The notes under the pieces are model-generated. The model was given only the letters and a program-made list of their open reading frames with translations. It was not told where the DNA came from and made no database searches. A stretch of 64,000 bases of DNA from Caulobacter hibisci (GTDB lineage: Bacteria; Pseudomonadota; Alphaproteobacteria; Caulobacterales; Caulobacteraceae), in contig NZ_JADWOX010000001.1 in assembly GCF_016135805.1 (NCBI RefSeq), positions 310,001 through 374,000 on the forward strand, read 5' to 3'. The position numbers and the translations under genes were made by a program. Below, piece after piece: positions 22,469 to 30,241 of this stretch. Position 1 is the stretch's first letter, and every line of letters begins with the position of its first letter.

Positions 22469-22878
22469 GCCTGCTGTCCTGGGCCGCTGGCCCCGTCCTG
22501 CCGTACCTCGCCGGCGCGGCAGGCGCTGCGATCCTGGTCACGTCCACCTTCGGCGCGGTCCAGACCTGGCGCATCGGCCGGCTGAAGTACGACCTCAACG
22601 TCGCTGCCGGCAAGCTCGACGCCCTGCAGGACGCCAAGGACGCCAGCGAGCGGCTGCGGGCCCTGGAAGGGCAGGGCGCGACCGTCTCCTACGACGGCCT
22701 CGCCGCCGCCTGCGCCGCCCGCCTGCCGATCTACGTCCAGGCCGGCCGAACCCTCGAAAGGATCACCAATGCGAAGCCGAACCCTGATGGCTCTCGCGGC
22801 ATGTGCGACGCTCAGTGCGTGCGCGAGCTTGCGGGACAGGCTGGACCTGTCGGTGAAGCCGGAACGCTGCCCCAGTGA
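22465..22878 (+). CDS. Inner-membrane spanin (Rz-like)
   Basis: 137 residues with one N-terminal membrane anchor (LAGAAGAAILVTSTFGAVQTW) and a periplasmic helical region (LKYDLNVAAGKLDALQDAKDASERLRALEG). The C-terminal third has two cysteines (MCDAQC). The outer spanin gene is nested in its 3' part in another frame, the hallmark of Rz/Rz1 pairs, which fuse inner and outer membranes after peptidoglycan breakdown. Confidence 0.8.
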   Translation: MSLLSWAAGPVLPYLAGAAGAAILVTSTFGAVQTWRIGRLKYDLNVAAGKLDALQDAKDASERLRALEGQGATVSYDGLAAACAARLPIYVQAGRTLERITNAKPNPDGSRGMCDAQCVRELAGQAGPVGEAGTLPQ

Positions 22879-23068
22879 GGCGACCGCCGCCGTTCCTGCG
22901 ACGCCCCGCGTGCCCGATGGCGCGGGGTTTCCGCTGCCCGTCACGCCCGAGGAGCGCGCGGCCGTGGCCCTCTACGGCGCCTGGCTGACGGCGGACGGGG
23001 TCGACAACGCCGAGAAGACGCGCCGACTTGTCGCCGTGAAGGCCTGGTGTGACGCGCGCCAGAAGTGA
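22769..23068 (+). CDS. Outer-membrane lipoprotein spanin (Rz1-like)
   Basis: 99 residues beginning inside the Rz-like gene (110-base overlap, +1 frame). Signal and lipobox: MRSRTLMALAACATLSACAS, with Cys18 as the lipidated residue. The mature part is Pro-rich (EATAAVPATPRVPDGAGFPLPV), common in Rz1 proteins, but longer than the usual 40-60 residues and carrying a C-terminal helix (EERAAVALYGAWLT). Confidence 0.78.
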   Translation: MRSRTLMALAACATLSACASLRDRLDLSVKPERCPSEATAAVPATPRVPDGAGFPLPVTPEERAAVALYGAWLTADGVDNAEKTRRLVAVKAWCDARQK

Positions 23069-23085
23069 CAACGGCGGCCGGGGTC

Positions 23086-23120
23086 GCCATACCTGACCCT
23101 ATGGAGCGTCGAGATGACGC
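23086..23120 (+). promoter_or_regulatory. Late-unit element copy 3 (CATACCT + stem-loop)
   Basis: CATACCTGACCC (23088-23099) then stem GCGTC-GAGAT-GACGC at 23106-23120, extended past an A/C mismatch by GG/CC pairs. The portal start is 24 bases downstream. Confidence 0.65.
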
Positions 23121-23144
23121 CCCGGTCCCATCGTAGGAGCAGGC

Positions 23145-25037
23145 ATGCGCAGCGCGCCGCAATCCACCGGTCGTAAGGGCGGCCTGGCCGTCAGCGACGG
23201 CTTCGCGAGCCTGATCAGCGGCATCGGCACGTCTGCCGACAAGAACGTCGCCAACACCTATGCGTTCGACGGCCGGTTCGCCCAGTCCTTCGCGGTGGCG
23301 GAGACGGCCTATCGCACCTCCTGGGTGGTGAAGAAGGCCCACGACCTGCCGCCCTTCGACATGACGCGCAAGTGGCGCAACTGGCAGGCCGACGCCGATC
23401 AGATCGAAGCGATCGAGGCTGAGGAGAAGCGCCTGGGCCTGAAGGCGCGGGTGCGCTTGGCGCTCTGGTACGCCCGCCTCTACGGCGGCGGCGCCCTGAT
23501 CCTGGGCGCGCGCGGCGTGGCCAAGGAACCGCTGACCCTGGACTCGATGGGCAAGAACAGCCTGGAGTTCGTCCACGTCGTCAGTCGCCACCAAATCAGC
23601 TACGAGCGCATCGACCAGAACCCGATGTCGCCCACGCGCGGCCAGCCGGAAATGTGGACCATGTCCGGCGGCGACGCGGCCATGGTGCAGATCCATCCGA
23701 CCCGCGTCATTCCGTTCGTCGGCCAGCCCACCACAGGCATGATGAGCGCCCAGGACCAGCTTTGGGGCGACCCGCTGCTGACCTCGATCTGGGACGCCGT
23801 CACGAACGCAGACCTTGTTCAGGCGGGGATCGCGGCTCTGGTGCAGGAGGCCAAGACCGACACCCTGAAGGTCCCCAACTTCATGAACCAGATCGGGACC
23901 GCCGAGTACGAGGCGCGCTTTCTCCGCCGCGTCGAGCTGGCCAACCAAGCCAAGTCGATGATGCGCACCCGCCTGGTCGACAAGGACGAGGAGTGGGAGA
24001 CCCAACAGGTCAACTTCGCCGGCCTGCCCGACGTGGAGCGCCAGAAGCTCCAGCTGGTCGCCGCCGCCTGCGACATCCCTGTCACCCGCTTCCTGGGCGA
24101 GTCCTCCAAGGGCCTCAACGCCACCGGCCAGGGCGACGAGGACAACTACAACACCATGATCTTCGCCAAGCAGGAGAACGAGCTTCAGCCCGTGCTGGCG
24201 CCGATCCTCGACGAACTGCTGATCCGCTCCGCCCTGGGCGCCCGGCCGAAGGAAATTCACTACGCCTGGGCGCCGCTGGCCGACGCCGAGCCTAAGGAAG
24301 CCGCCGAAATCGAGAAGCTGGAAGCTGAGACGATCGACATCTACCAGAAGACGGGCCTCGTTCCGGTCACTGCGCTGGCGAAGACCGCTCAGAGCCGCAT
24401 GGTCGAGAGCGGTCGCTTCCCCAGCCTTGAGGCGGGCCTGGCTGAAGCTGACGACGGGCTCGACATCCCGGCCCTGGAAGAGGGTCAGGACCCGGCCAAC
24501 GAGGACGACCCGTCGGCCCTGACCCAGACGCCCGCCGGCCAGCGCCGGGCGGCCAATGACGCCGCGCCGCGGACTCTCTACGTCTCGCGCAAGCTGCTCA
24601 ACGCCGACGAGGTGATCCGCTGGGCCAAGGGCCAGGGCTTCACCACCACCCAGAAGGCGGAGGACATGCACGTCACCGTCTGCTTCAGCCGCCAGGCCGT
24701 CGACTGGATGGAGATGGGGACCGACTGGAGCGGCGACGAGAAGGGCTGGCTGCGTGTGCCGGCCGGCGGCCCTCGCCTGATCGAGCGCCTGGGCGAGGGC
24801 GGCAAGGCCGTGGTGCTGGCCTTCGTCAACGAGAGCCTGTCCTGGCGTCACGACCGGTTCGTGAAGGCCGGCGCGTCCTGGGACTGGCCCGCCTACCAGC
24901 CGCACGTGACCATCACCTGGGACCTGGGCGACCTCGATCTGTCGACGGTCGAGCCATACACCGGCCCGCTGGTCTTCGGCCCGGAGATCTTCGCCGAGGT
25001 GAAGGAAGACTGGGCGAAGTCGATCACGGAGTCCTGA
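23145..25037 (+). CDS. Portal protein (DUF1073) fused to an Acb1-like 2H phosphoesterase domain
   Basis: 630 residues. The N-terminal 450 residues are a DUF1073-type portal (VAETAYRTSWVVKKAHDLPPFDM, RLYGGGALILG, GESSKGLNATGQGDEDNYN). After an acidic linker, residues about 475-630 form a separate domain starting TLYVSRKLLNADEVIRWAKG, with two His-x-Thr motifs: MHVTVCFS (H509, T511) and YQPHVTITWD (H587, T589). That is the 2H phosphoesterase signature of Acb1, which hydrolyses cyclic nucleotides used by CBASS immunity. A fused copy would bring the activity on the portal or be translated alone. Activity is inferred. Confidence 0.85.
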   Translation: MRSAPQSTGRKGGLAVSDGFASLISGIGTSADKNVANTYAFDGRFAQSFAVAETAYRTSWVVKKAHDLPPFDMTRKWRNWQADADQIEAIEAEEKRLGLKARVRLALWYARLYGGGALILGARGVAKEPLTLDSMGKNSLEFVHVVSRHQISYERIDQNPMSPTRGQPEMWTMSGGDAAMVQIHPTRVIPFVGQPTTGMMSAQDQLWGDPLLTSIWDAVTNADLVQAGIAALVQEAKTDTLKVPNFMNQIGTAEYEARFLRRVELANQAKSMMRTRLVDKDEEWETQQVNFAGLPDVERQKLQLVAAACDIPVTRFLGESSKGLNATGQGDEDNYNTMIFAKQENELQPVLAPILDELLIRSALGARPKEIHYAWAPLADAEPKEAAEIEKLEAETIDIYQKTGLVPVTALAKTAQSRMVESGRFPSLEAGLAEADDGLDIPALEEGQDPANEDDPSALTQTPAGQRRAANDAAPRTLYVSRKLLNADEVIRWAKGQGFTTTQKAEDMHVTVCFSRQAVDWMEMGTDWSGDEKGWLRVPAGGPRLIERLGEGGKAVVLAFVNESLSWRHDRFVKAGASWDWPAYQPHVTITWDLGDLDLSTVEPYTGPLVFGPEIFAEVKEDWAKSITES

Positions 25038-25039
25038 CG

Positions 25040-25432
25040 TTGGGCGCGGACCTTGAGGATCGCTTTCGCCCGCCCGCCGAGTTGCGGCCAGCCATCCGGG
25101 CGTTCTGCGAGCGGCTCATACCGCCCATTCAGGCGGCCGCGCGGGCTGTTGGCTATGCCGTGGCGGTCCATGGCAGTATGGAGCGCGACCTAGACCTCCT
25201 GGCCTTCCCATGGACGGCGGACGCTGCCGACGAGTTGGCTGCTGTCGAGGCCATTCGCCTCGCTGTCGCCGAGGCGTCAGGCGGCCGTTGCCTTCGGAAC
25301 CAAGAGGTGGGCGAGAAACCGCACGGCCGGCGCTCCTACACCCTGTTACTCTTCAGCGACCAGTGCATCGAGAGCGCGGCGGGCTGTCATCCCTTCATCG
25401 ACCTCTCGGTCGCGCCGAGGGTGATCCGATGA
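25040..25432 (+). CDS. Nucleotidyltransferase-like phage protein
   Basis: 130 residues from TTG 25040, two bases after the portal stop. The core VAVHGSMERDLDLLAFPW resembles the nucleotidyltransferase motif hG-S...D-h-D, where the two aspartates bind metal. The third acidic residue could lie in HPFIDLSV. Similar proteins occur beside head genes in many prophages without known role. Its direct coupling to the portal-Acb1 gene is notable, since CBASS cyclases belong to the same fold. It overlaps the next gene start. Confidence 0.6.
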   Translation: MGADLEDRFRPPAELRPAIRAFCERLIPPIQAAARAVGYAVAVHGSMERDLDLLAFPWTADAADELAAVEAIRLAVAEASGGRCLRNQEVGEKPHGRRSYTLLLFSDQCIESAAGCHPFIDLSVAPRVIR

Positions 25433-26241
25433 ACTTCGACCTCGCCGCCATGGCCCGCCGCCAGACCAACCGGCGCGGCTCGATCGACCTCCGGATCATC
25501 ATTCCGACCCAGGCCCTCGAAGACGATCTGGCCCGGATCTACATGAAGGTGGTTCGGGCCTGGGCCGTGGCGGCCCGCGACCGGGTCATGCCGGCCTATC
25601 GGCAAGCCCTGGAGCGCCGCGCCGCCCGCGACGGCATGGTGCTCGACGACGCCGCCAGCCTGGGCGACCTGTTCCGCGATCTGGGGCCGGAGTTCGAGCG
25701 GCTGGTGCTCAGCCTGACGCCCGAGATGCGGGACTGGGTGCTCCAGGTCGAGCGCTGGCACCGGGACAAGTGGGGCTCGTCCGTCCTGACCGCGACCGGC
25801 GTGGACCTCGCCACCATGCTTGGCCCGGCCGACGCTCAACAGGCCCTCGCCGATATCCTGGCGTGGAACGTCTCGCTGATCTCCGACGTCTCAGCCCAGG
25901 CCCAGAGCAAGATCGCGGCCGAGGTGTTCGCCGGCTACCAGCGGCGGGCGCCCGCGCGCGAGGTGGCGAAGGACATCCAGGAGATCCTCCAGACCAGCCG
26001 TCGCCGCGCACTCTTCATTGCCAGCGACCAGCTGAACAAGCTCTCGTCGGAACTTGACGCCGAGCGCCAGCGCCAGGCGGGCCTGGACGAGTGGAAGTGG
26101 CGCGCTTCCGGGAAGCTCCACCCCAGGCTCTGGCACAAGGAACGGGACGGGAACATCTACACCGACAAGACGGCGCCGGAGGATCTGCCGGGGCAGCTTC
26201 CGCGGTGCGGCTGTAAACGACAGGCCCACCTCAGTCTGTAA
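25429..26241 (+). CDS. Head morphogenesis protein (Mu F / SPP1 gp7-like)
   Basis: 270 residues. Helical N-terminal part (LEDDLARIYMKVVRAWAVAARD), a middle with WHRDKWGSSVLTATGVDL, then the Mu-F signature region AQSKIAAEVFAGYQ...RRALFIASDQLNKLSSELDAERQ, WKWRASG...RLWHKERDG, and a C-terminal LPGQLPRCGCKRQAHL. This minor head protein is incorporated with the portal during assembly. Order portal-MuF is standard. Confidence 0.88.
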   Translation: MNFDLAAMARRQTNRRGSIDLRIIIPTQALEDDLARIYMKVVRAWAVAARDRVMPAYRQALERRAARDGMVLDDAASLGDLFRDLGPEFERLVLSLTPEMRDWVLQVERWHRDKWGSSVLTATGVDLATMLGPADAQQALADILAWNVSLISDVSAQAQSKIAAEVFAGYQRRAPAREVAKDIQEILQTSRRRALFIASDQLNKLSSELDAERQRQAGLDEWKWRASGKLHPRLWHKERDGNIYTDKTAPEDLPGQLPRCGCKRQAHLSL

Positions 26242-26275
26242 TAGTCAAAAACCGCGTGTTTTCGCGGCAATATGC

Positions 26276-26289
26276 TGCATACCTATCCC
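26276..26289 (+). promoter_or_regulatory. CATACCT motif directly before the small HTH gene
   Basis: TGCATACCTATCCC immediately precedes ATG 26290. If CATACC is the -10 hexamer, +1 falls on the A of the start codon, giving a leaderless message. There is no stem-loop between, unlike the late-unit copies. Confidence 0.4.
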
Positions 26290-26472
26290 ATGACAGGTGA
26301 GCAGTTGAAGACATGGCGCACGAGGATGCGCCTGCGGGCAGGCGAAGCGGCCGAGGCGCTGGGCGTCTCGCGCGACACCTACCGGCGCATGGAGGGCCGT
26401 CTATCGCTTCCGAAACACATTGGTCTGGCCTGTGCGGCTATCTCGCACGGCCTGCCGCCAGCGAAGGGGTGA
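26290..26472 (+). CDS. Small XRE-type HTH protein
   Basis: 60 residues from ATG 26290 (MTGEQLKTWRTRMRLRAGEA); a start at 26272 is open but runs over the promoter-like motif. EAAEALGVSRDTYRRMEGRL is a clear helix-turn-helix, followed by a helix LACAAISHGL. A single-domain regulator in the middle of head genes may tune late transcription; target unknown. Confidence 0.7.
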   Translation: MTGEQLKTWRTRMRLRAGEAAEALGVSRDTYRRMEGRLSLPKHIGLACAAISHGLPPAKG

Positions 26473-26475
26473 GGG

Positions 26476-26661
26476 ATGAGCGACCAGACCAAAATCCGCA
26501 TGATCACGACCAGTGCGGTCGAGTTCGCCTCCAAGAGCCAGTTCCCCGAGGGCTCTAAGTTCATCATCATCGGGCCGTTCGAGAGCCACATCGCAGCGGG
26601 CGAGGTCGAACCGAGGCTGGTCGCTGTGCTTCGCGAGCATTGCGAGAAGGCCAAGCCATGA
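26476..26661 (+). CDS. Hypothetical phage protein (61 aa)
   Basis: 61 residues (MSDQTKIRMITTSAVEFASK) with alternating strands and a C-terminal helix (PRLVAVLREHCEKA). It follows the HTH stop by three bases and overlaps the next start. No family recognised. Confidence 0.5.
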   Translation: MSDQTKIRMITTSAVEFASKSQFPEGSKFIIIGPFESHIAAGEVEPRLVAVLREHCEKAKP

Positions 26662-26921
26662 CCCAGACCATGCGAGAGCGGCTGATCCGATCCGTCGGTC
26701 GCGCAACGGGCTGGGGTATCGGACCCGGCGCCGTGATCCTCACGACCAAACAGGCTGACGACATAGTCGACGGCATCCTGGCAGAGCTGCGGGACGGCGA
26801 TAAGCCGATGATCCTGGCGGGCTTGGACTCGTTCAAACTAGCGATGGCGGAGGAGCCGCGCCCCGGCATACTGGCCGACGCCTTCACCGCCATGATCGAC
26901 GCCGTGAGGAAGGGGAAGTGA
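26658..26921 (+). CDS. Hypothetical phage protein (87 aa)
   Basis: Start ATG 26658 (MTQTMRERLIRSVGRATGWG), overlapping the previous stop; the upstream extension to 26640 is inside the neighbour. It has alpha-helical segments (TKQADDIVDGILAELRDG and ILADAFTAMIDAVRKG). No recognised family; part of a four-gene accessory block between morphogenesis and protease genes. Confidence 0.55.
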   Translation: MTQTMRERLIRSVGRATGWGIGPGAVILTTKQADDIVDGILAELRDGDKPMILAGLDSFKLAMAEEPRPGILADAFTAMIDAVRKGK

Positions 26922-27124
26922 TGAATGGAGCCCGACGCCGCACGGCCGGCCGGTTCACGGCATGGGCCGTCTGCGGCCTAGAACGGGGTGAGCCAGTCAC
27001 CATCGGCGCTGACGGTGGCGTAGAGCCGCTGCGCGCCGCATTGGCTCAGCCGCAACAGCACCGCTTTTCCGACGGCTACGTGCTGTCAGAGGGCGGTTTG
27101 GTCGCTCCGAAAACGACCCCCTAG
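26918..27124 (+). CDS. Hypothetical phage protein (68 aa)
   Basis: GTG 26918 or ATG 26921 start (overlap GTGATG). Short strand-rich sequence (GRFTAWAVCGLERGEPVTIG, DGYVLSEGGLVAP). It ends 18 bases before the next late-unit element, so it is last in its transcription unit. Function unknown. Confidence 0.5.
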   Translation: MMNGARRRTAGRFTAWAVCGLERGEPVTIGADGGVEPLRAALAQPQQHRFSDGYVLSEGGLVAPKTTP

Positions 27125-27142
27125 GCACGACCTCAAACCATC

Positions 27143-27198
27143 GGCATACCTACCCTCACGGCCTGAGAGATCAGGTCGGTTGGCCGTCGAGATGACGC
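27143..27198 (+). promoter_or_regulatory. Late-unit element copy 4 (CATACCT + two stem-loops)
   Basis: GGCATACCTACCC (27143-27155), an extra hairpin CCTGA-GAGA-TCAGG (27162-27175), then the conserved stem-loop CCGTC-GAGAT-GACGC ending at 27198. The protease/scaffold start is 24 bases on. The longer spacer is occupied by the extra hairpin. Confidence 0.6.
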
Positions 27199-27222
27199 CC
27201 GATCGCTAGAACGAGGACAGGC

Positions 27223-28395
27223 ATGCGGGTAATCGATGCCGTAGCGCTGGACGAGGAGTCCGTTCGCATCACAGCGGACGGCTACCTCGTGGCTGACGCC
27301 CGGATCGCCCGCACGGGGATCCAGACCTATCTCGCCTCCGAGCTCGGCCTGGCCGACGCCAAGCCGGGCCAGGTCGTGCGCGTGCTGCGCCCCGCCGACG
27401 AGGTGTTCGACAAGGCCTCCATGGCCTCGATCGCCTGGCGCCCGCTGACCAACGACCACCCTAAGGACATGGTCACCTCCAAGACCTGGAAGCGTGACTC
27501 CATCGGCCAGCTGGGCGACGCGGTGAAGCGCGAGACCGCTCAGGACGGCGACTATATCCGCGTCCCCCTGACCATGATGGACGGGGACGCCATCAGCCAA
27601 TACCGCGCCGGCAAGCGCGAACTGTCGGTCGGCTACACCTGCGACGTCGACTGGACGCCCGGCGTCACCGACGCCGGCGAGGCCTACGACGCCCGCCAGA
27701 CCAACATCCGAGCCAACCACCTCGCCCTGGTCCACCGGGGCCGGGCCGGTTCCGCCTGTCGCATCGGCGACTCCTGGCCTCATCGAGACGATGACGCCCC
27801 TCCCGTGAAGGACCACACCCCCATGAAGACGATCATGATCGACGGCGTGCCGGTGGCCGACGTCAGCCCGGCCGCCGAGGCCGTGATCACCACCCTGCAG
27901 GGCCGCCTGACCGCCGCGACGACCGCCAAGGACGCCGCCGAGGGCAAGGTGGCCGAACTGAGTACGGTGGCCGCCACCAAGGACGCCGAGATCGCCACCC
28001 TGAAGCAGGCCGTGGCCGACGCCAAGGTGACCCCGCAGCAGATGCGCGACGCCGCCAAGGCCTTCGCCAAGACCCTCGCCGACGCGAAGATCCTGGCCCC
28101 CGCCCTGACCATCAGCGACGCCATGGACGAGGCGGCGATCCGCAAGGCCGTCGTGTCGTCCAAGCTGGGCGACGCCGCCAAGGACTGGAACGACGCCCAG
28201 GTCGAGGTCTCGTTCAAGACCATGGCCTCCGGCATCACCGACGCCCAGCGCCAGTCCACCGGCGGCAACCTGCTGGCTGACGCCATCGGCGCGGGCGCGG
28301 GGGCCACCATCAACGACGCGCAGACCGCCGCCGACAAGGCGCGTGCCGCCCGCTTCGCTCGCTTCGCCGACGCCCACACCGGCGCCGCGGCCTAA
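27223..28395 (+). CDS. Prohead protease fused to scaffold (DUF2213)
   Basis: 390 residues. The N-terminal 180 residues are DUF2213: IARTGIQTYLASELG, WRPLTNDHPKDMV (likely catalytic His), KRELSVGYTCDVDW (likely Ser), and IRANHLALVHRGRAG. After a hinge, residues 190-390 form a helical scaffold with a coiled coil (ITTLQGRLTAATTAKDAAEG). This arrangement gives self-cleaving scaffold removal during capsid maturation. An internal ATG (about 27823, MKTIMIDGVPV) could give the scaffold alone. Confidence 0.85.
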   Translation: MRVIDAVALDEESVRITADGYLVADARIARTGIQTYLASELGLADAKPGQVVRVLRPADEVFDKASMASIAWRPLTNDHPKDMVTSKTWKRDSIGQLGDAVKRETAQDGDYIRVPLTMMDGDAISQYRAGKRELSVGYTCDVDWTPGVTDAGEAYDARQTNIRANHLALVHRGRAGSACRIGDSWPHRDDDAPPVKDHTPMKTIMIDGVPVADVSPAAEAVITTLQGRLTAATTAKDAAEGKVAELSTVAATKDAEIATLKQAVADAKVTPQQMRDAAKAFAKTLADAKILAPALTISDAMDEAAIRKAVVSSKLGDAAKDWNDAQVEVSFKTMASGITDAQRQSTGGNLLADAIGAGAGATINDAQTAADKARAARFARFADAHTGAAA

Positions 28396-28413
28396 CCCTC
28401 AGGAGACGCCGTC

Positions 28414-28872
28414 ATGGCCATCGTCCAAGACATCTTCAATCCGGCGCCCGCTGTCGGCTACCCCGGCATGGTCGCCAACGGCGAGACCAGCAACCGCATC
28501 TCGCGCACCGTGGAAGACGCCGCCGGCATCGCCTTCGGCAAGGCCGCCTTCCGGGGCTCGGGCGACCACGGCGTCACCGCCACCCCGGCGGCCGGCACCT
28601 TCATGGGCATCGTCATGGCCGACCACGGCCTGGCGGTCGTGCCCGGCGGCCCGGCGGCCGACATCGTCCCGCAGTACCGCGAGGCGGGCCTGCTCAACGA
28701 AGGCCAGATCTGGGTCACCGCCGGCTCGAACACCACCGACGGCGCGGCGGTCTACGTGACCTCGGGCTTTGTCTTCACCGCCACCTCGTCGGGCAATACG
28801 GCCATCCCGGCCGTCTTCGATGACACCGTCTCGTCGGGCGCCCTGGTGCGTCTGCGCGTGCGCCGCAGCTAA
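28414..28872 (+). CDS. Capsid cement/decoration protein
   Basis: 152 residues (MAIVQDIFNPAPAVGYPGMV), Gly/Ala/Thr-rich and beta-structured, resembling Gp24-type structural cement proteins that are encoded between scaffold and capsid genes. It contains a GLLNEGQIWVTAGSNTTDGA region typical of that family. RBS AGGAGA precedes the start. It stabilises the expanded shell. Confidence 0.75.
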   Translation: MAIVQDIFNPAPAVGYPGMVANGETSNRISRTVEDAAGIAFGKAAFRGSGDHGVTATPAAGTFMGIVMADHGLAVVPGGPAADIVPQYREAGLLNEGQIWVTAGSNTTDGAAVYVTSGFVFTATSSGNTAIPAVFDDTVSSGALVRLRVRRS

Positions 28873-28886
28873 GGGGCCTGACCAAG

Positions 28887-29837
28887 ATGTTCCACTCCCA
28901 GATCAACTTCGCCGACGCCCAACAAGCCGTTGGCTTCCTCACGCCGCAACTGCTTCGGATCAACACCGAAGTGGACATGCAGAAGTATCCGAGCTTCGAC
29001 TACGCTCGCCTGCTGTTCGTCGACACCGACGGCGGCATGTGGTCGCGCGGCTCGATCTTCTACTCGGGCGACATCGCCGGCAAGCCGGAGTGGTTCGCGG
29101 GCGGCGCCTTCGACATCCCGTACGCCGACATCTCAACCACTCAGTTCCTGCAAGAGAACCACCTGAAGGCCCTGGGCTATCAGTGGTTCCGCCAGGAACT
29201 GGAGCAGGCCGCGCAGATGGGCCGCAACCTCGGCAACGAGAAAGCCGCCGCCTGCCGCAAGGTGGCCGAGGCCAACATCTACGCCATGACGATCCGGGGC
29301 GACGCGACCAAGGGCCTGACCGGCATCGTCAACAACCCGAACGTCCCGACGGCCACCGTTCCGGCCGACGGGACGGGAGCGGCGACCGCGTTCTCGACCA
29401 AGACGGCCGATCAGATCAACCGCGACATCAACGAGATCCTGAACGCGCCCTACAACGCGTCCGGCGAGACTCAGCGCGCCAATACCCTGCTGCTGCCGAC
29501 CACGCGCCTGCAGTCCCTGGCCTCGACCCGCATCGGGACCGGGACCGACACGGTGCTGAAGTTCATCCAGGAGAACAACTCCTACACCCTGGAGACCAAG
29601 CAGCCGCTGACCATCATCGGCACCCGCGAGCTGGAAACGGCCGGCGGCTCCGGCACGGCGCGCATGATGGCCTACGACAACGAAAAGGACGTGCTGCGGC
29701 TCTATCTGCCCGGCCCGCACGAGTTGTTCCCGGCCTGGCAGAAGGGCGCTTTCACCTGGGAGGTCCCGGGCCTCTTCAACTACGGCGGCGTCGAGTTCCG
29801 CCGTCCCAAGGGCGCGGCCTACCGCGACGGCATCTAG
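28887..29837 (+). CDS. Major capsid protein (DUF2184)
   Basis: 316 residues with the DUF2184 pattern: FLTPQLLRINTEVDMQKYPSFDYARLL, a Q-rich helix FRQELEQAAQMGRNLGNEKAAACRKVAEANIYAM, GDATKGLTGIVNNPNV, LLLPTTRLQSLAS, and ENNSYTLETKQPL. These are HK97-fold capsid proteins without the usual long delta domain, consistent with a separate scaffold-protease gene upstream. It is followed by a small partner gene and a terminator. Confidence 0.88.
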   Translation: MFHSQINFADAQQAVGFLTPQLLRINTEVDMQKYPSFDYARLLFVDTDGGMWSRGSIFYSGDIAGKPEWFAGGAFDIPYADISTTQFLQENHLKALGYQWFRQELEQAAQMGRNLGNEKAAACRKVAEANIYAMTIRGDATKGLTGIVNNPNVPTATVPADGTGAATAFSTKTADQINRDINEILNAPYNASGETQRANTLLLPTTRLQSLASTRIGTGTDTVLKFIQENNSYTLETKQPLTIIGTRELETAGGSGTARMMAYDNEKDVLRLYLPGPHELFPAWQKGAFTWEVPGLFNYGGVEFRRPKGAAYRDGI

Positions 29838-29846
29838 GAGGCTGCG

Positions 29847-30167
29847 ATGCACAAGCTCAAGAACATCACCGCCGGCCCCAAGGGCGCCCGTCTCGCCGAT
29901 GGTAGCCTGGTCCACATCGCCCCCGGCACGGTCGAGGAGGATCTGGACATCGCCAAAGAGGAACTGGCCGTTCTGAAGAAGACCGGCTGGTTCCAGATCG
30001 ACGGCGCGATCAAGGACGAGCCGGAGGCCAAGACGGACGACGCCGAGGCGCTCGCCTACCTGGAGCGCGCCGAAACGGCCGAGGGGGCGCTGACCGCCGC
30101 CAATGCCGAGATCGAGGCCCTGAAGGCCAAGCTGGCCGAGGCGGGCAAGGCGGGCGGCAAGGCCTAA
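29847..30167 (+). CDS. Hypothetical head protein (106 aa)
   Basis: 106 residues; an N-terminal beta domain (KLKNITAGPKGARLADGSLVHIAPG) and a C-terminal helical tail (AEGALTAANAEIEALKAKLAEAG). Start has GGAGG upstream. Proteins of this size and composition follow capsid genes in many siphoviruses with head-tail or stopper roles, but no family is certain. Confidence 0.6.
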   Translation: MHKLKNITAGPKGARLADGSLVHIAPGTVEEDLDIAKEELAVLKKTGWFQIDGAIKDEPEAKTDDAEALAYLERAETAEGALTAANAEIEALKAKLAEAGKAGGKA

Positions 30168-30193
30168 GCCTTATCGCCCAGGAACATCAGAAG

Positions 30194-30227
30194 GGGCCGC
30201 CCGCTCAGCGCGGCGGCCCTTTTCTTT
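30194..30227 (+). terminator. Rho-independent terminator after the capsid gene set
   Basis: Stem GGGCCGCC (30194-30201) pairs with GGCGGCCC (30212-30219), followed by TTTTCTTT. It lies in the 74-base gap between the post-capsid gene and the connector gene. No late-unit element follows, so downstream genes probably depend on read-through, giving high capsid and lower connector expression. Confidence 0.85.
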
Positions 30228-30241
30228 CGAAGGTATGATCC

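Noticed and set aside
22941..24905. 654-codon minus-strand frame opposite the portal gene
   Set aside because: Shadow of the portal coding sequence; crosses a late regulatory element and has no ribosome-binding site.
26246..26267. Hairpin CCGCG-TGTTTT-CGCGG with A5 on its left, a terminator shape for the minus strand
   Set aside because: No leftward gene ends here; on the plus strand there is no T-run. Kept only as a possible weak barrier after the morphogenesis gene.
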